This document shows positions 7,871 through 17,044 of a DNA stretch of 64,000 nt, in pieces. Numbering within the stretch: position 1 is the first letter of the stretch; each line of letters opens with the position of its first letter. The notes under the pieces were generated by a model. The model was given only the letters and a program-made list of their open reading frames with translations. It did not search any database and was not told the DNA's origin. This DNA comes from Actinomadura sp. K4S16 (GTDB lineage: Bacteria; Actinomycetota; Actinomycetes; Streptosporangiales; Streptosporangiaceae): assembly GCF_008327685.1 (NCBI RefSeq), contig NZ_BDDE01000014.1, positions 248,001 through 312,000 of the forward strand, read 5' to 3'. Both the position numbers and the translations under genes were made by a program.

Positions 7871-9190
7871 ATGGAACCGACCCGCGATCTCGCCGCCGCG
7901 CTGGCGGACCGGCTCGGCGCGCAGGTCACCGGGCTGCGCCGGCTGTCGGGCGGCGCCAGCCGGGAGACCTGGTCGTTCGACGCGGGCGGCCGCCCCCTCA
8001 TCCTGCGCCGCGACCCGCCCGGTTCCCTCGACCCCACGGCGATGGGACGCGAGGCGGGCCTGCTCGCCTCGGCGGCGCAGGCCGGTGTCCCGGTGCCGGG
8101 GCTGGCCGACCACGGCGACGACCTGGACGGCGCGCCCTACATGATCATGGAGCGGCTGTCCGGGGAGACGATCCCGCGGCGGCTCCTGCGCGACGAGCGC
8201 TTCGCGGACGTCCGGCCCGGACTGGCCCGCGAGCTGGGCGGCATCCTCGCCCGCCTGCACACGATGTCGCCCGTTCCCGGCCTGCCCGACGACGACGCCC
8301 TGGGCGCGCTCACCGAGCACTACGCGGCGTTCGAGGCCCGTCCCGCCGTGGAGCTGGCGCTGCGCTGGCTGGGCGACCACCGTCCCCCGCCCGGGCGCCG
8401 GACGGTCGTGCACGGCGACTTCCGCAACGGCAACCTGATGATCTCTCCCACCGGGGTGACCGGCGTCCTGGACTGGGAGCTCACCCACCTCGGCGACCCC
8501 GCCGAGGACCTCGGCTGGCTCTGCGTGAAGGCCTGGCGGTTCGGTTCCCCGCACCCCGCCGGTGGGTTCGGAACCCGGGAAGACCTGCTCGCCGGCTACG
8601 CCGACGCCGGAGGCACCCCGCCCACGCTCGAAGAGCTCCACTGGTGGGAGGTGTACGGCACCCTCCGCTGGACGATCCTGTGCCGCCACCAGGCCGAGCG
8701 CTTCCTCAGCGGCACGGATCCGTCGATCGAGTACGCCGTCCTGGGACGGAAGGTCTGCGAGCAGGAGCACGACCTGCTCCTGGCCCTGGGACTGACGGAG
8801 CCGGCCGCCGTGCGGGATCCGCTCGAAGGCGCGGAGACACCGGACAACGCACCGCACGACCGGCCGGACGCGCACGCCCTGATCGACGCGGTGGGCGCGT
8901 TCCTGGCGGAGGCCGAACAGCCCGACGACCGGCTCCGCTTCCATGCCCGCGTCGCCGCGTCCGCCCTCCGCATCGCGCGAAGGGAACTCCTCCTCGGCGA
9001 CGCCCACAGGGCCGCCCACCAGAACCGGCTGAAGACCCTGGGATGCGCGACCGACGCGGAGCTGGCGGAGGCCATCCGCGAAGGCGCCCTCGACGACCGG
9101 ATGGACGAGGTCGTGGCCGCGGTACGGGCCTCGGTGACCGACAAGCTGACCGTCGCGAACCCCCGGCACCTCTCCCTCCCCGGCGGCTGA
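7871..9190 (+). CDS. APH-fold kinase with C-terminal DUF6285
   Basis: A 439-residue phosphotransferase-family protein. The Brenner-type catalytic loop VVHGDFRNGNLM and the metal-binding VLDWELTHLGDPAEDLGW lie near residues 178-215. The last 110 residues form a helical domain matching DUF6285 (RFHARVAASALRIARREL). This branch is related to the kinase half of ACAD10/11 and to kinases that phosphorylate 4-hydroxyacyl-CoAs before acyl-CoA dehydrogenase action. The neighbouring dehydrogenase (4767-5921) and the shared regulator fit that pathway. It is unlikely to be an antibiotic kinase. It starts seven bases after tetR and is co-transcribed with it. Confidence 0.85.
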   Translation: MEPTRDLAAALADRLGAQVTGLRRLSGGASRETWSFDAGGRPLILRRDPPGSLDPTAMGREAGLLASAAQAGVPVPGLADHGDDLDGAPYMIMERLSGETIPRRLLRDERFADVRPGLARELGGILARLHTMSPVPGLPDDDALGALTEHYAAFEARPAVELALRWLGDHRPPPGRRTVVHGDFRNGNLMISPTGVTGVLDWELTHLGDPAEDLGWLCVKAWRFGSPHPAGGFGTREDLLAGYADAGGTPPTLEELHWWEVYGTLRWTILCRHQAERFLSGTDPSIEYAVLGRKVCEQEHDLLLALGLTEPAAVRDPLEGAETPDNAPHDRPDAHALIDAVGAFLAEAEQPDDRLRFHARVAASALRIARRELLLGDAHRAAHQNRLKTLGCATDAELAEAIREGALDDRMDEVVAAVRASVTDKLTVANPRHLSLPGG

Positions 9191-9261
9191 CCGCGCATTA
9201 CGGGAACCGTTGGGCGAGCGCGCGCATCTGTAATGCCAAACGCTCGACCAAGGGGGCACAA

Positions 9262-9567
9262 ATGAAGCGTTGGGCAGTTCTCCCCGTGCTGGCGCTCGGG
9301 GGCGCGCTCGCACTCACCGGTTGCCAGAGCAACTCCTACTCGTGCAAGAACGGCAGTTGCCACGTGACCGTGTCCGGCGCGGGGCAGAGCATCGAGGTCA
9401 GCGACGTCGACCTGTCCATCACCCAGATCGGGGGCGACGGGATGACCGTGTCGGCCGACGGCTCGCCGCCGACCAAGGCCCCGGTGGGCAAGACCGTCCA
9501 GGTCGGCCAGGTGCGGATCCGGGTCACCTCGGTGGACGGGCAGAAGGTCAAGTTCGACATGAACTGA
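9262..9567 (+). CDS. small secreted lipoprotein
   Basis: A 101-residue protein with a lipoprotein signal: MKRWAVLPVLALGGALAL, then the lipobox LTGC, acylated at Cys20. The mature part holds a short Cys-x5-Cys turn (SCKNGSCHV), followed by beta-rich sequence with no recognised domain. AGGGGG sits six bases before the ATG. It stands alone between the kinase gene and the ABC transporter; a surface-exposed binding role is a guess. Confidence 0.8.
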   Translation: MKRWAVLPVLALGGALALTGCQSNSYSCKNGSCHVTVSGAGQSIEVSDVDLSITQIGGDGMTVSADGSPPTKAPVGKTVQVGQVRIRVTSVDGQKVKFDMN

Positions 9568-9636
9568 CCCGCCGCCCGCGATCCCGCCGGACGGCGTGTG
9601 AGCGGTTTGTGAGCGCGGCCCGGCAGCCTCGGCGGC

Positions 9637-10611
9637 ATGAGCTACGCGTTCCAGGCGGAGGGCCTGGTCAAACGATTCGGGAAGACGACCGCGCTGTCCG
9701 GGGTGGACCTCGCGGCCCGGCCGGGCACCGTGCTCGGCGTCCTCGGGCCGAACGGGGCGGGGAAGACGACCGCCGTACGGATCCTCGCGACACTGCTGAG
9801 GCCCGACGGGGGGCGGGCGGAGGTCCACGGGCTGGACGTCGTCCGGGAGGCCGCGAAGGTGCGGGACCTGATCGGCCTCACCGGGCAGTACGCGTCGGTG
9901 GACGAGGACCTCACCGCGGCGGAGAACCTCGTCCTCATCGCGCGGCTCCTCGGCCTGCGCAAGGCGGAGGCGCGGGCCCGGGCCGCCGAGATGCTGGAGC
10001 GGTTCGGGCTGGCCGAGGACGCCGGGCGCCGCGTGTCGGGCTACTCCGGCGGGATGCGGCGCCGCCTCGACCTCGCGGCGAGCATGATCGGACGGCCGGC
10101 GGTGATCTGCCTGGACGAGCCGACGACGGGCCTGGACCCGGGCCGCCGCGAGGAGGCGTGGCGGCTGATCCGGTCGATGACGCGGGACGGCGGGACCGTC
10201 CTGCTGACCACGCAGTACCTGGAGGAGGCCGACGCGCTCGCCGACGAGATCGCCGTCATCGACCGCGGGACCGTCATCGCGACCGGCACGCCCGCCGCGC
10301 TGAAGGGGATCGCGGGTGGGCAGACGATCACCGTCCGGCCCCGCGACCCCGGCCGGGTGGGCGAGGCCGCCGCGATCCTGCGCGCGGTGTCGGGACGGGA
10401 GGTCGACCCGCCCCGGCGGGACGTCGTCACGGTTCCGGTGATGGGCGACGGCGGCGCGGCGTTCGCCGAGGCCGTCCGGCGCCTGGAGGCCGCCGGGATC
10501 GCCGTCGCCGAACTGTCGCTCCGGCTCCCGAGCCTGGACGAGGTGTTCCGCACCCTGACCGGCCACGGCACGCGCGAGGAGCCCGGCTCCCGGGAAGGGA
10601 GGGCGGCGTGA
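9637..10611 (+). CDS. ABC transporter ATP-binding protein, DrrA type
   Basis: A 324-residue ATPase of the daunorubicin-resistance DrrA family. The Walker A is GPNGAGKTTAVR (residues 34-45), the signature is SGYSGGMRRRLDLA, and the Walker B is VICLDEPTTGLDP, followed by the H-loop region TTQYLEEADALAD. A roughly 90-residue C-terminal extension is typical of DrrA. It pairs with the permease that begins inside its stop codon (GTGA overlap, 10608-10611). The substrate is probably a hydrophobic compound or lipid; no biosynthetic genes are adjacent. Confidence 0.93.
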   Translation: MSYAFQAEGLVKRFGKTTALSGVDLAARPGTVLGVLGPNGAGKTTAVRILATLLRPDGGRAEVHGLDVVREAAKVRDLIGLTGQYASVDEDLTAAENLVLIARLLGLRKAEARARAAEMLERFGLAEDAGRRVSGYSGGMRRRLDLAASMIGRPAVICLDEPTTGLDPGRREEAWRLIRSMTRDGGTVLLTTQYLEEADALADEIAVIDRGTVIATGTPAALKGIAGGQTITVRPRDPGRVGEAAAILRAVSGREVDPPRRDVVTVPVMGDGGAAFAEAVRRLEAAGIAVAELSLRLPSLDEVFRTLTGHGTREEPGSREGRAA

Positions 10612-11417
10612 CCGACATCGCGATCAAGACGTCCGCGCGCCCCGCCGCGCGGACCCGCCACCGGCTGGTGCGGCAGAGCCTGCTGCTCGCCGGCCGCAGC
10701 CTGACCAAGACGAGGCGCAACCCCGGCGTGCTCAGCGACGCGCTGTTCATGCCGGTCGTCTTCCTGCTGCTGTTCGTGTACCTGTTCGGCGGCGCGGTGT
10801 CCGGCTCCACGCACGCGTACCTGCAGTACGTCTTCCCCGGCGTGCTCGTGATGACGATGCTCCTCGCCGGGATGCTGGCGACCGGGCTGAACATCAACAC
10901 CGACATCAAGAAGGGGGTCTTCGACCGCTTCCGGAGCCTGCCGATCGCGCGGTCCGCGCCGCTGGTCGGCATCGTCCTCGGCGACCTGGTCCGCTACGTG
11001 CTCGCTGCCGCGGTGCTGTTCGCGACCGGCTACCTGATGGGCTTCCGCGTCCAGACCGGTCTCGGGCCGGCGCTCGCGGCGGTGGGGCTCGCCACCGCGC
11101 TGGGCTTCTCGCTCGGCTGGCTCAACGTGCTCATCGGCGTGCTGGTCAGGGAGGAGACCATCGTGCAGTCGGTGGCGTTCCTCGGGATCTTCCCGCTTGC
11201 GTTCGGCACCGACATGGTCGCGCCGACCTCGACGCTCCCGGGCTGGCTCCAGGCGTGGGTCAAGGTCAACCCGGTCGGCGATGCGGTGGAGGCCGCGCGC
11301 GGGCTGCTGCTCGGCGGCCCGGTCGCGCATCCGGCGACGATGACGCTGCTGTGGTCGGCGGGGTTCCTGGCGGTGTTCGGCCCGCTCGCCGGGTACGCCT
11401 ACCGGCGCCGCAGCTGA
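10608..11417 (+). CDS. ABC transporter permease, DrrB type (ABC-2)
   Basis: A 269-residue integral membrane protein with about six membrane helices, the first near residues 45-65 (ALFMPVVFLLLFVYLFGGAV). It carries the ABC-2 transporter layout, including the amphipathic KKGVFDRFRSLPIARSAPL loop and the NPVGDAVEAARGLLLG motif near the C-terminus. GTG at 10608 overlaps the ATPase stop by four bases, indicating translational coupling. Its end overlaps the convergent SARP regulator by 19 bases. Confidence 0.92.
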   Translation: MTDIAIKTSARPAARTRHRLVRQSLLLAGRSLTKTRRNPGVLSDALFMPVVFLLLFVYLFGGAVSGSTHAYLQYVFPGVLVMTMLLAGMLATGLNINTDIKKGVFDRFRSLPIARSAPLVGIVLGDLVRYVLAAAVLFATGYLMGFRVQTGLGPALAAVGLATALGFSLGWLNVLIGVLVREETIVQSVAFLGIFPLAFGTDMVAPTSTLPGWLQAWVKVNPVGDAVEAARGLLLGGPVAHPATMTLLWSAGFLAVFGPLAGYAYRRRS

Positions 11418-14400
11418 TCGTTCAGGAGGGCGAGCGCGCCGGGCACGTCCCGGCTACGGCCGCGGTCGTAGGCGGCGCGGTAGGCGCGCTCGCCCAGCGT
11501 CTCGCGGAGGCGGCCCGCCACCCGCACCACGTCCGGGTTGAACGCGTCCGGCGCACCGCGCAGGACGGACGCGGCGCCGAGCGCCTCCGCCGCACGCTCC
11601 GGAGAGTCGCCCGCCGCGAGCCGGGCGACCGCGTACCCGGCCACGGCGGCGACCGGCATGTCGGGCGCGTCGGCGGCCAGGGCAAGCGCCTCGCGCAGGT
11701 GGCGGCGCGCCGCGTCCGGATCGTCCCGGCCGATCGCCAGGTGCGCCTTGCCCCCCTCCAGCAGCGACCGGAACTGGAAGTGGGGCGGCAGCCGGTCGAG
11801 CTCGCGCGCGGCGGCGGCGTACTGCTCGCGGGCCTCGTCCACCGCGCCGGCGTGGCGAGCGAGGTCGCCGAGCGCGAGCCGGGCGGACACCAGGTGGCGC
11901 GCGGGGGTCCCGGCCCCCGGGGCGGTCATCGCGGTCAGCTCGTCCCGGGCCCGCACGGCGTCGCCCGACCGGGCGCGGGCCACCGCGAGCATCACCCGCT
12001 GCATGCCGGCCGCGACGTCCTGCCCCAGCTCGCGCAGCAGCCCGATCGACTCCTCCAGCGCTTCGACCGCCTCGTCGAAGTGCCCGGCGACGGTGTCGAC
12101 CTCGGCCGCGAAGACGAGCGCGAGGGCCAGGCCGCCCCGCTCCCCGGACTCACGGAACCCGGCCTGGGCGGCGGCGAGGTCGCGCCGGGCCTCCCCCATC
12201 TCGCCCCGGTTGCCGTTGAGCATCGCCCGCGTCAGGCGCAGCGCGGCCCCCGTCCACGGATCACCGCCGGGGAGACCGCGGTCGATCGCCGCCAGGCCGG
12301 CGGTGGTGTCGCCGGTCAGCAGTGCGGTGGCGGGCTCGATGAGCGCGGCCAGCGGATGGTCCGCGTTCTGCGGCCGCTCGCCGATCAGCGGGTCGTCGCG
12401 GGCGGCGCCGCCGGACAGGACGGTGTTGAACACGTAGCCGCCCAGCGCGGCGGCCTCTCCCGGGGCGGTCCCGCGCCGCGGCACGCTCAGCGCCTGCCGC
12501 AGCCTTCGGGCCGCCTCGGCGTGGTCACCCTGGAGCATCCAGAAGGAGGCCAGCGCGGCGCCCATCCGGACGGCGGTGTCCGCGTCGCCGGTGTCCACGG
12601 CGTGCTGGAGCGCGGCGTGGAGGTTGTCGCGCTCGGCCGCCAGCAGCGAGATCCATTCGAGCTGCCCGGGGCGGCGCAGCCCCGGCTCCGCCCGCTCGGC
12701 CAGCTCCAGGAAGCACCGGGCGTGCGCGGCCCGGACCGGTGCGGCCTCGGCGGCGAGGCGCTCCCGCCCGTACTCGCGGATCGTCTCCAGCATGCGGAAC
12801 CGCTGCCCGGGCCCGTCCACCACCTGGAGCAGCGAGCGGTCGTGGAGGTCTTCGAGCGCCTCCAGCGCGTCGGGACGGCCCGTCACCCGGGCCGCGCTCT
12901 CCGCCGTGATCGTCCCGGGGAACACCGACAGCCGCTCGGCGAAGCGGCGCTCCCGCTCGTCCAGCAGGTCCCAGCTCCAGGCGACGACGGCGCGCAGCGT
13001 CCGGTGCCGGGGCAGGGACGTCCTGCTCCCGCCGGCCAGCAGCCGGAACCGGTCGTCCAGCCGGGCCGCGAGCCGCTCGGGCGGCAGGGACCGCAGCCGG
13101 GCGGCCGCCAGCTCGATGGCCAGCGGCAGTCCGTCGAGGCGGCGGCAGATCTCGCCGACCACGGCGGCGTTGGACCCGTCCACCGCGAACCCGGGCCGGA
13201 CGGCCGCCGCACGCTCGGCGAACAGCCGCACCGACGCCGACTCCAACCCGTCCTCGCCCGGCTCCGGCACGTCCAGCGGCGGCACCGGGCACAGCGCCTC
13301 GCCGTCCACGCCGAGGCGCTCGCGGCTCGTCGCGAGGACGCGCAGGCCGGGGCAGTCGCCGAGCAGGTCGTCCACCAGCCGGGCCGCCGCCTCCACCACG
13401 TGCTCGCAGTTGTCCAGGACGATCAGCGTGTCGTCGGCGGAGAGCGCCTCCACCAGCCGGCCCCCGCCGTCCCGCAGGCCGAGCGCCCCGGCGACCGCGC
13501 GCGGCACCTCGTCCGGATCGCCCGCGGCGGCCAGCTCCACCGCCCAGACGCCGCCCGGGAACCGCTCGGCCAGTTCCGCGCCGACCCTGGCCGCGAGGCG
13601 CGTCTTGCCCGCGCCGCCGGGGCCGACGAGGGTCACGAGGCGGCCCTCCCACAGGCGCCGCGCGATCCACGCGCGCTCGTCCTCCCGCCCGACGAAGCTG
13701 GTCGGCGGGACCCGCAGGTTGCCGCGCGTCCGCTCCCTCGGGGCCGTCCGCAGCACGGTGAGGTAGGCGTCCCGCAGCTCCCGGCCCGGGTCGGTGCCGA
13801 GCTCCTCGGCCAGGACGCCCCTGAACCGCTCGAACACCGCCAGGGCCTCGGCGGAGCGGCCCGCCCGGTGCAGGGCCTCGACCAGCAGCGCGCGGGGGCG
13901 CTCCCGCAGCGGATGCCGCGCCGCGAGCTCCTCCAGCTCCGCGGCCGGCCGCGCCGGGTCGGCTCCGGCGGCCAGCTCGGCGGCCAGCCGGTCCTCGGTC
14001 GCCGACACCCGCAGCGCCTCCAGCCGGACGGCCGCCGCGTCGGCGAACGGAGTCCCGGCCGCGTCGGCCAGAGCGTCACCGCGCCACAGGCCGAGGGCTT
14101 CGCGCAGGCGCGCGGCGGCGCGCTCGGCATCCCCCTCCCGCAGCGCCTTCGCGCCCTCCCGGGCGAGCCGCTCGAACTCGGGCGCGTCGACGGCCTCGGC
14201 GTCCAGGAGGTAGCCGCCGGGGACCGAGCGCAGCCGGCCTGCGGGCAGCCGGCGGCGGAGCCGCGAGACGAGGGCCTGCAACGCGTGCACGCGGTCCGAT
14301 GGGCCGCCGTCCGGCCACAGCGCCCGGACGAGCGACTCGGCCGTCACGGTGCGCCCCGGTTCCAGCGCCAGCCGGACCAGCAGCGCGCGCGACCGCGCCC

Positions 14401-14464
14401 CACCGACGGCGACGTCCTGCCCCCGGTCGGTGACCGTCAGCGGCCCGAGGATCCCCACCTGCAC
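11399..14464 (-). CDS. SARP/AfsR-type regulator with BTAD and NB-ARC domains
   Basis: A 1021-residue regulator. Residues 1-95 are an OmpR-like winged helix (QVGILGPLTV ... RLRSVPGGYLL). Residues 95-245 are the bacterial transcriptional activator domain. An NB-ARC-type ATPase follows, with Walker A GPGGAGKTRLA near 281-291 and a 'LIVLDNCEHV' Walker B. The C-terminal 500 residues are helical TPR-like. AfsR-like proteins switch on secondary metabolism. There is no biosynthetic cluster here, so the nearby ABC exporter and monooxygenase are the most likely local targets. It is convergent with the transporter genes. Confidence 0.92.
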   Translation of the reverse strand: MQVGILGPLTVTDRGQDVAVGGARSRALLVRLALEPGRTVTAESLVRALWPDGGPSDRVHALQALVSRLRRRLPAGRLRSVPGGYLLDAEAVDAPEFERLAREGAKALREGDAERAAARLREALGLWRGDALADAAGTPFADAAAVRLEALRVSATEDRLAAELAAGADPARPAAELEELAARHPLRERPRALLVEALHRAGRSAEALAVFERFRGVLAEELGTDPGRELRDAYLTVLRTAPRERTRGNLRVPPTSFVGREDERAWIARRLWEGRLVTLVGPGGAGKTRLAARVGAELAERFPGGVWAVELAAAGDPDEVPRAVAGALGLRDGGGRLVEALSADDTLIVLDNCEHVVEAAARLVDDLLGDCPGLRVLATSRERLGVDGEALCPVPPLDVPEPGEDGLESASVRLFAERAAAVRPGFAVDGSNAAVVGEICRRLDGLPLAIELAAARLRSLPPERLAARLDDRFRLLAGGSRTSLPRHRTLRAVVAWSWDLLDERERRFAERLSVFPGTITAESAARVTGRPDALEALEDLHDRSLLQVVDGPGQRFRMLETIREYGRERLAAEAAPVRAAHARCFLELAERAEPGLRRPGQLEWISLLAAERDNLHAALQHAVDTGDADTAVRMGAALASFWMLQGDHAEAARRLRQALSVPRRGTAPGEAAALGGYVFNTVLSGGAARDDPLIGERPQNADHPLAALIEPATALLTGDTTAGLAAIDRGLPGGDPWTGAALRLTRAMLNGNRGEMGEARRDLAAAQAGFRESGERGGLALALVFAAEVDTVAGHFDEAVEALEESIGLLRELGQDVAAGMQRVMLAVARARSGDAVRARDELTAMTAPGAGTPARHLVSARLALGDLARHAGAVDEAREQYAAAARELDRLPPHFQFRSLLEGGKAHLAIGRDDPDAARRHLREALALAADAPDMPVAAVAGYAVARLAAGDSPERAAEALGAASVLRGAPDAFNPDVVRVAGRLRETLGERAYRAAYDRGRSRDVPGALALLNDQLRRR

Positions 14465-14521
14465 GCCTCAACTCTGCCACCACGAGGCTCCGGCCCGCGC
14501 CTACCGGAGCGTGGCGCCCGG

Positions 14522-14806
14522 CTACGGGGCCTCGACCGCAGAGATCACGTACCGCATGACCTCGGCACCGCGGATCTGCGCCGCCTGCTCGGGCTCAGGG
14601 CCCGCTCCCCGGAAGCGCTCCACGTCCTCGCCGGACTCCCAGCGCTCGTACACGTTGATCCGGTCCGGTTCCAGCATGTCGGCCGACAGCGCGTAGTCGA
14701 GGCAGCCGGGTGCCGTCCGGGCCATTTCGACGGCTTGACGACAGCCGGCGAGATAGGCGTCGCGGGCGCCGGCGTCCACGTAGAGCCTCCCCGAAATGAT
14801 GATCAT
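14522..14806 (-). CDS. antibiotic-biosynthesis monooxygenase (ABM) domain protein
   Basis: A 94-residue single-domain ABM-fold protein: MIIISGRLYVDAGARDAYLAG, then the PGCLDYALSADMLEPDRINVYERWES core. Relatives are quinol monooxygenases (YgiN-like) and small heme-independent oxygenases. ATG at 14806 is preferred to an upstream in-frame start because GAGGA precedes it closely. It lies directly upstream of the SARP gene on the same strand, 57 bases away, and could be co-regulated with it. Confidence 0.82.
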   Translation of the reverse strand: MIIISGRLYVDAGARDAYLAGCRQAVEMARTAPGCLDYALSADMLEPDRINVYERWESGEDVERFRGAGPEPEQAAQIRGAEVMRYVISAVEAP

Positions 14807-14898
14807 GTGAGGGTCCTCGCATCCCTGTCGCTTTCCGGTCACCGGTGCAGACCGCGCCGGCGCGGGAAAGTCGTCGCCGGGAGGACGGGCGAAAGCGA

Positions 14899-14929
14899 CG
14901 AGCCACCGGCCCGAAGGACCGGTGGCTCG
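14899..14929. terminator. hairpin terminator
   Basis: CGAGCCACCGG and CCGGTGGCTCG are perfect complements around a nine-base loop. On the minus strand it lies just after the stop of the lamin-tail-domain remnant at 14952, which suggests the remnant was once a normally terminated gene. Confidence 0.7.
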
Positions 14930-14951
14930 CTCTCAGGGTGACGCGGACCGT

Positions 14952-15167
14952 TCAGCAGTACTTCGAGGAACCCGTCCGACCCCACGAGCACTTGTCCGCC
15001 ACCCGGCCATTGGGATACAGCAGGTACGCGGTGTCACCGGTGTTGTTCCACACGTACCACTTCCGGCCCCAGTAGCGGTGCAAGATGTATCGGTATTCAC
15101 CGTTCAGTGGGGACTTCTGACCACGTCCGGGCCGACCGCCAACCGGAGGCTTCGACCGCGCGTCCCA
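14952..15167 (-). pseudogene. lamin-tail-domain (LTD) protein remnant
   Basis: The minus strand encodes a clear C-terminal LTD end: HRYWGRKWYVWNNTGDTAYL, then LYPNGRVADKCSWGRTGSSKYC and a TGA stop. This matches the last strands of secreted actinomycete LTD proteins. The frame is open only back to a TAG at 15168-15170 and contains no ATG or GTG, and no signal peptide or N-terminal strands are present. A terminator follows. The gene has therefore lost its 5' half, probably by deletion when the SDR gene next door was joined. Confidence 0.7.
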
Positions 15168-15222
15168 CTATCGCGTTTTCCCAGGTGGTCCGGGGAAACA
15201 CGGGGTCGGAGCACGGGGGTTC

Positions 15223-15981
15223 TCAGGCCTCCTCGGGATCGCGCCCGACCGCGTGCCGCCCGCCGTCCACGGGAAGCACGGCCCCGTTGACGAAGCTCGC
15301 CTCGTCCGAGAGCAGATAGGCGACGGCGGCGGCCACCTCGTCCGGCCGCCCCACCCGCCCGACCGGATGGAGAAGGCGCATCTCGTCCTCGATGCGCGCG
15401 GCCTCCGCGGGCTCCTGCCGCCGAAGGAACCCCTCGTACCGCTCGGTGGTGATCGACCCGAGCGCGACGACGTTCGTCCGGACGCCGTGGGGCCCGTAGT
15501 CGACGGCCAGCGCGCGGCTGAGCCCCTCGACGGCCGCCTTCGCCGTGGCGTAGGGCAGCGATCCGCGCACCGGACGCTGCGCCTGGTGCGACGAGACGTT
15601 GACGATGACGCCGCCCGTCCCCGCCTGCATGAAGCGCCGGACGGCGGTCACGGACCCCACCACCGCCGGGTCGAAGTTCAGCGCCACGAGCCCGAGCAGC
15701 TCCTTCGGGGACGGGTCGGCGACGTCCCGGAAGACGGCCGCGTTGTTGACCCACCCGGCGAGCGTCCCCGCCTCCTGCGCCGCGTCGGCGGCCCGCTCCG
15801 CGACCCGTTCGTCCGCCGCGCTCCCCACGACCGCGGTCACGTCCGCCCGGTCCCGCGCCCATTCGAGCGCCGCCGCGTCCAGCTCGATGACGACGACATG
15901 CCCGCCGTCCGCCGCGAGGCGCTCCACTATCGCTCGGCCGACCCCGCGCCCGCCCCCGGTCACCACATACGCCCGACTCAC
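15223..15981 (-). CDS. short-chain dehydrogenase/reductase
   Basis: A 252-residue classical SDR. It has the NAD(P)-binding TGGGRGVG (residues 8-15), the structural WVNNAAV, the catalytic Ser in VNVSSHQ and the YATAK active-site motif. It closes with the VNGAVLPVDGG segment of FabG-like enzymes. The reaction is NAD(P)-dependent alcohol/ketone interconversion on an unknown substrate. It stands alone and is divergent from the XRE regulator at 16181. Confidence 0.92.
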   Translation of the reverse strand: MSRAYVVTGGGRGVGRAIVERLAADGGHVVVIELDAAALEWARDRADVTAVVGSAADERVAERAADAAQEAGTLAGWVNNAAVFRDVADPSPKELLGLVALNFDPAVVGSVTAVRRFMQAGTGGVIVNVSSHQAQRPVRGSLPYATAKAAVEGLSRALAVDYGPHGVRTNVVALGSITTERYEGFLRRQEPAEAARIEDEMRLLHPVGRVGRPDEVAAAVAYLLSDEASFVNGAVLPVDGGRHAVGRDPEEA

Positions 15982-16180
15982 AGCACTCCCTCCCGTGGAC
16001 CACGCCCATGATCACTCTCCCGTCGGCGGGTCCGCCATCGCGGACGGCCGCGCCGGGGCCCGATCCCGGCGGCGCCGGCCCGGCCTCCCCGGACGTTTCC
16101 GCTGATGCGCCGGACACCCCGCACTCTCCGCGATAGGTTCGCTACGTTCCGGATTGGATCGCAACAAACCGGGAGGGCCC

Positions 16181-17017
16181 ATGCAGGCGCGAGACTCACT
16201 GGACCCGTCACGCTCGATGTGGCATTTCATCGCGGTGCACCTGCGCCGCTACCGCGAGGCGCAGGGCATGTCGGGGCAGGCTCTCGGCGACGTCCTCGAC
16301 TGCGACCGCTCGACCGTCTCCCGGTACGAGTCCGCGACGCTCCGGCTCAAGCCGGCCCACGCCGAGGCCGTCGACCGCCTCTGGAAGACGGACGGGATGT
16401 TCGCGCACCTGGTCGGCTTCGCCGGGACGGCCGACGAGGGCGACCGGCTCTCGTCGCTCACCGAGTTCGAACAGCGCGCGTCGCGGATCCGCATGTGGGA
16501 GGCGTCCGTGATCCCCGGGCTCTTCCAGACACCGGACTACGCACGAGCCACGCTGACGACCGGAACCGCGCACGACCTCGACACGGTCGTGGAGCAGCGG
16601 ATGTCGCGCAAGGCGGCCGTACTCGACAGGGAGAACCCGCCGCGCGTGGCCGCCCTCCTGCACTGGTCGGCCTTGGAACAGGTGGTCGGTTCAACGGAGG
16701 TCATGCGGAACCAGCTCGCCCATCTGCTGGAACTGAGCGAGCACCCCCACATCAGCATCCGCGTCGTGGAGAACCAGGGAACCGGCCATCCGGGGATCGA
16801 CGGCCCTTTCCGGATCCTCACGGTCGACGGCAGCGACCTCGCGTACACCGAAGCGGCCGGGCGAGGACGGTTCCTGATGGACCCGTCCGACGTCCAGGAG
16901 ATGGCGGTCAGATACGACCTGATAAGCGACATAGCAACGCCGGTGGGCCCGTCCCGAGCCATTCTGAATGCCGCGCTGGAGAGGCACCGGCCGCCCGGCC
17001 CGGCGTCGGCCTCGTGA
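16181..17017 (+). CDS. XRE regulator with DUF5753 (Scr1/WhiJ-like)
   Basis: A 278-residue protein: an N-terminal helix-turn-helix (GQALGDVLDCDRSTVSRYES) followed by the DUF5753 domain (RIRMWEASVIPGLFQTPDYA, then a C-terminal strand-rich part). This family typically works with DUF397 proteins in development and in toxin-antitoxin-like pairs. No DUF397 gene adjoins this copy; the nearest is at 18142. ATG at 16181 is preferred over a TTG 27 bases upstream because GGGAGGG lies immediately before it. It is convergent with the HATPase gene. Confidence 0.9.
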   Translation: MQARDSLDPSRSMWHFIAVHLRRYREAQGMSGQALGDVLDCDRSTVSRYESATLRLKPAHAEAVDRLWKTDGMFAHLVGFAGTADEGDRLSSLTEFEQRASRIRMWEASVIPGLFQTPDYARATLTTGTAHDLDTVVEQRMSRKAAVLDRENPPRVAALLHWSALEQVVGSTEVMRNQLAHLLELSEHPHISIRVVENQGTGHPGIDGPFRILTVDGSDLAYTEAAGRGRFLMDPSDVQEMAVRYDLISDIATPVGPSRAILNAALERHRPPGPASAS

Positions 17018-17044
17018 CGACTCCGCGCCGGTCGCGACTCGGCG

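Noticed and set aside
7871..9190. Aminoglycoside resistance gene
   Set aside because: The fold is APH-like, but the DUF6285 tail and catabolic neighbours point to the ACAD-linked kinase branch.
9637..14806. Antibiotic biosynthetic cluster around DrrAB and the SARP regulator
   Set aside because: No PKS, NRPS, terpene or tailoring set is present; the ABM protein alone is not enough.
11255..14941. 1228-codon open frame on the plus strand
   Set aside because: It is antisense to the SARP/NB-ARC gene, rich in Arg/Gln/His with no recognisable domain; the minus strand has clear BTAD and Walker motifs.
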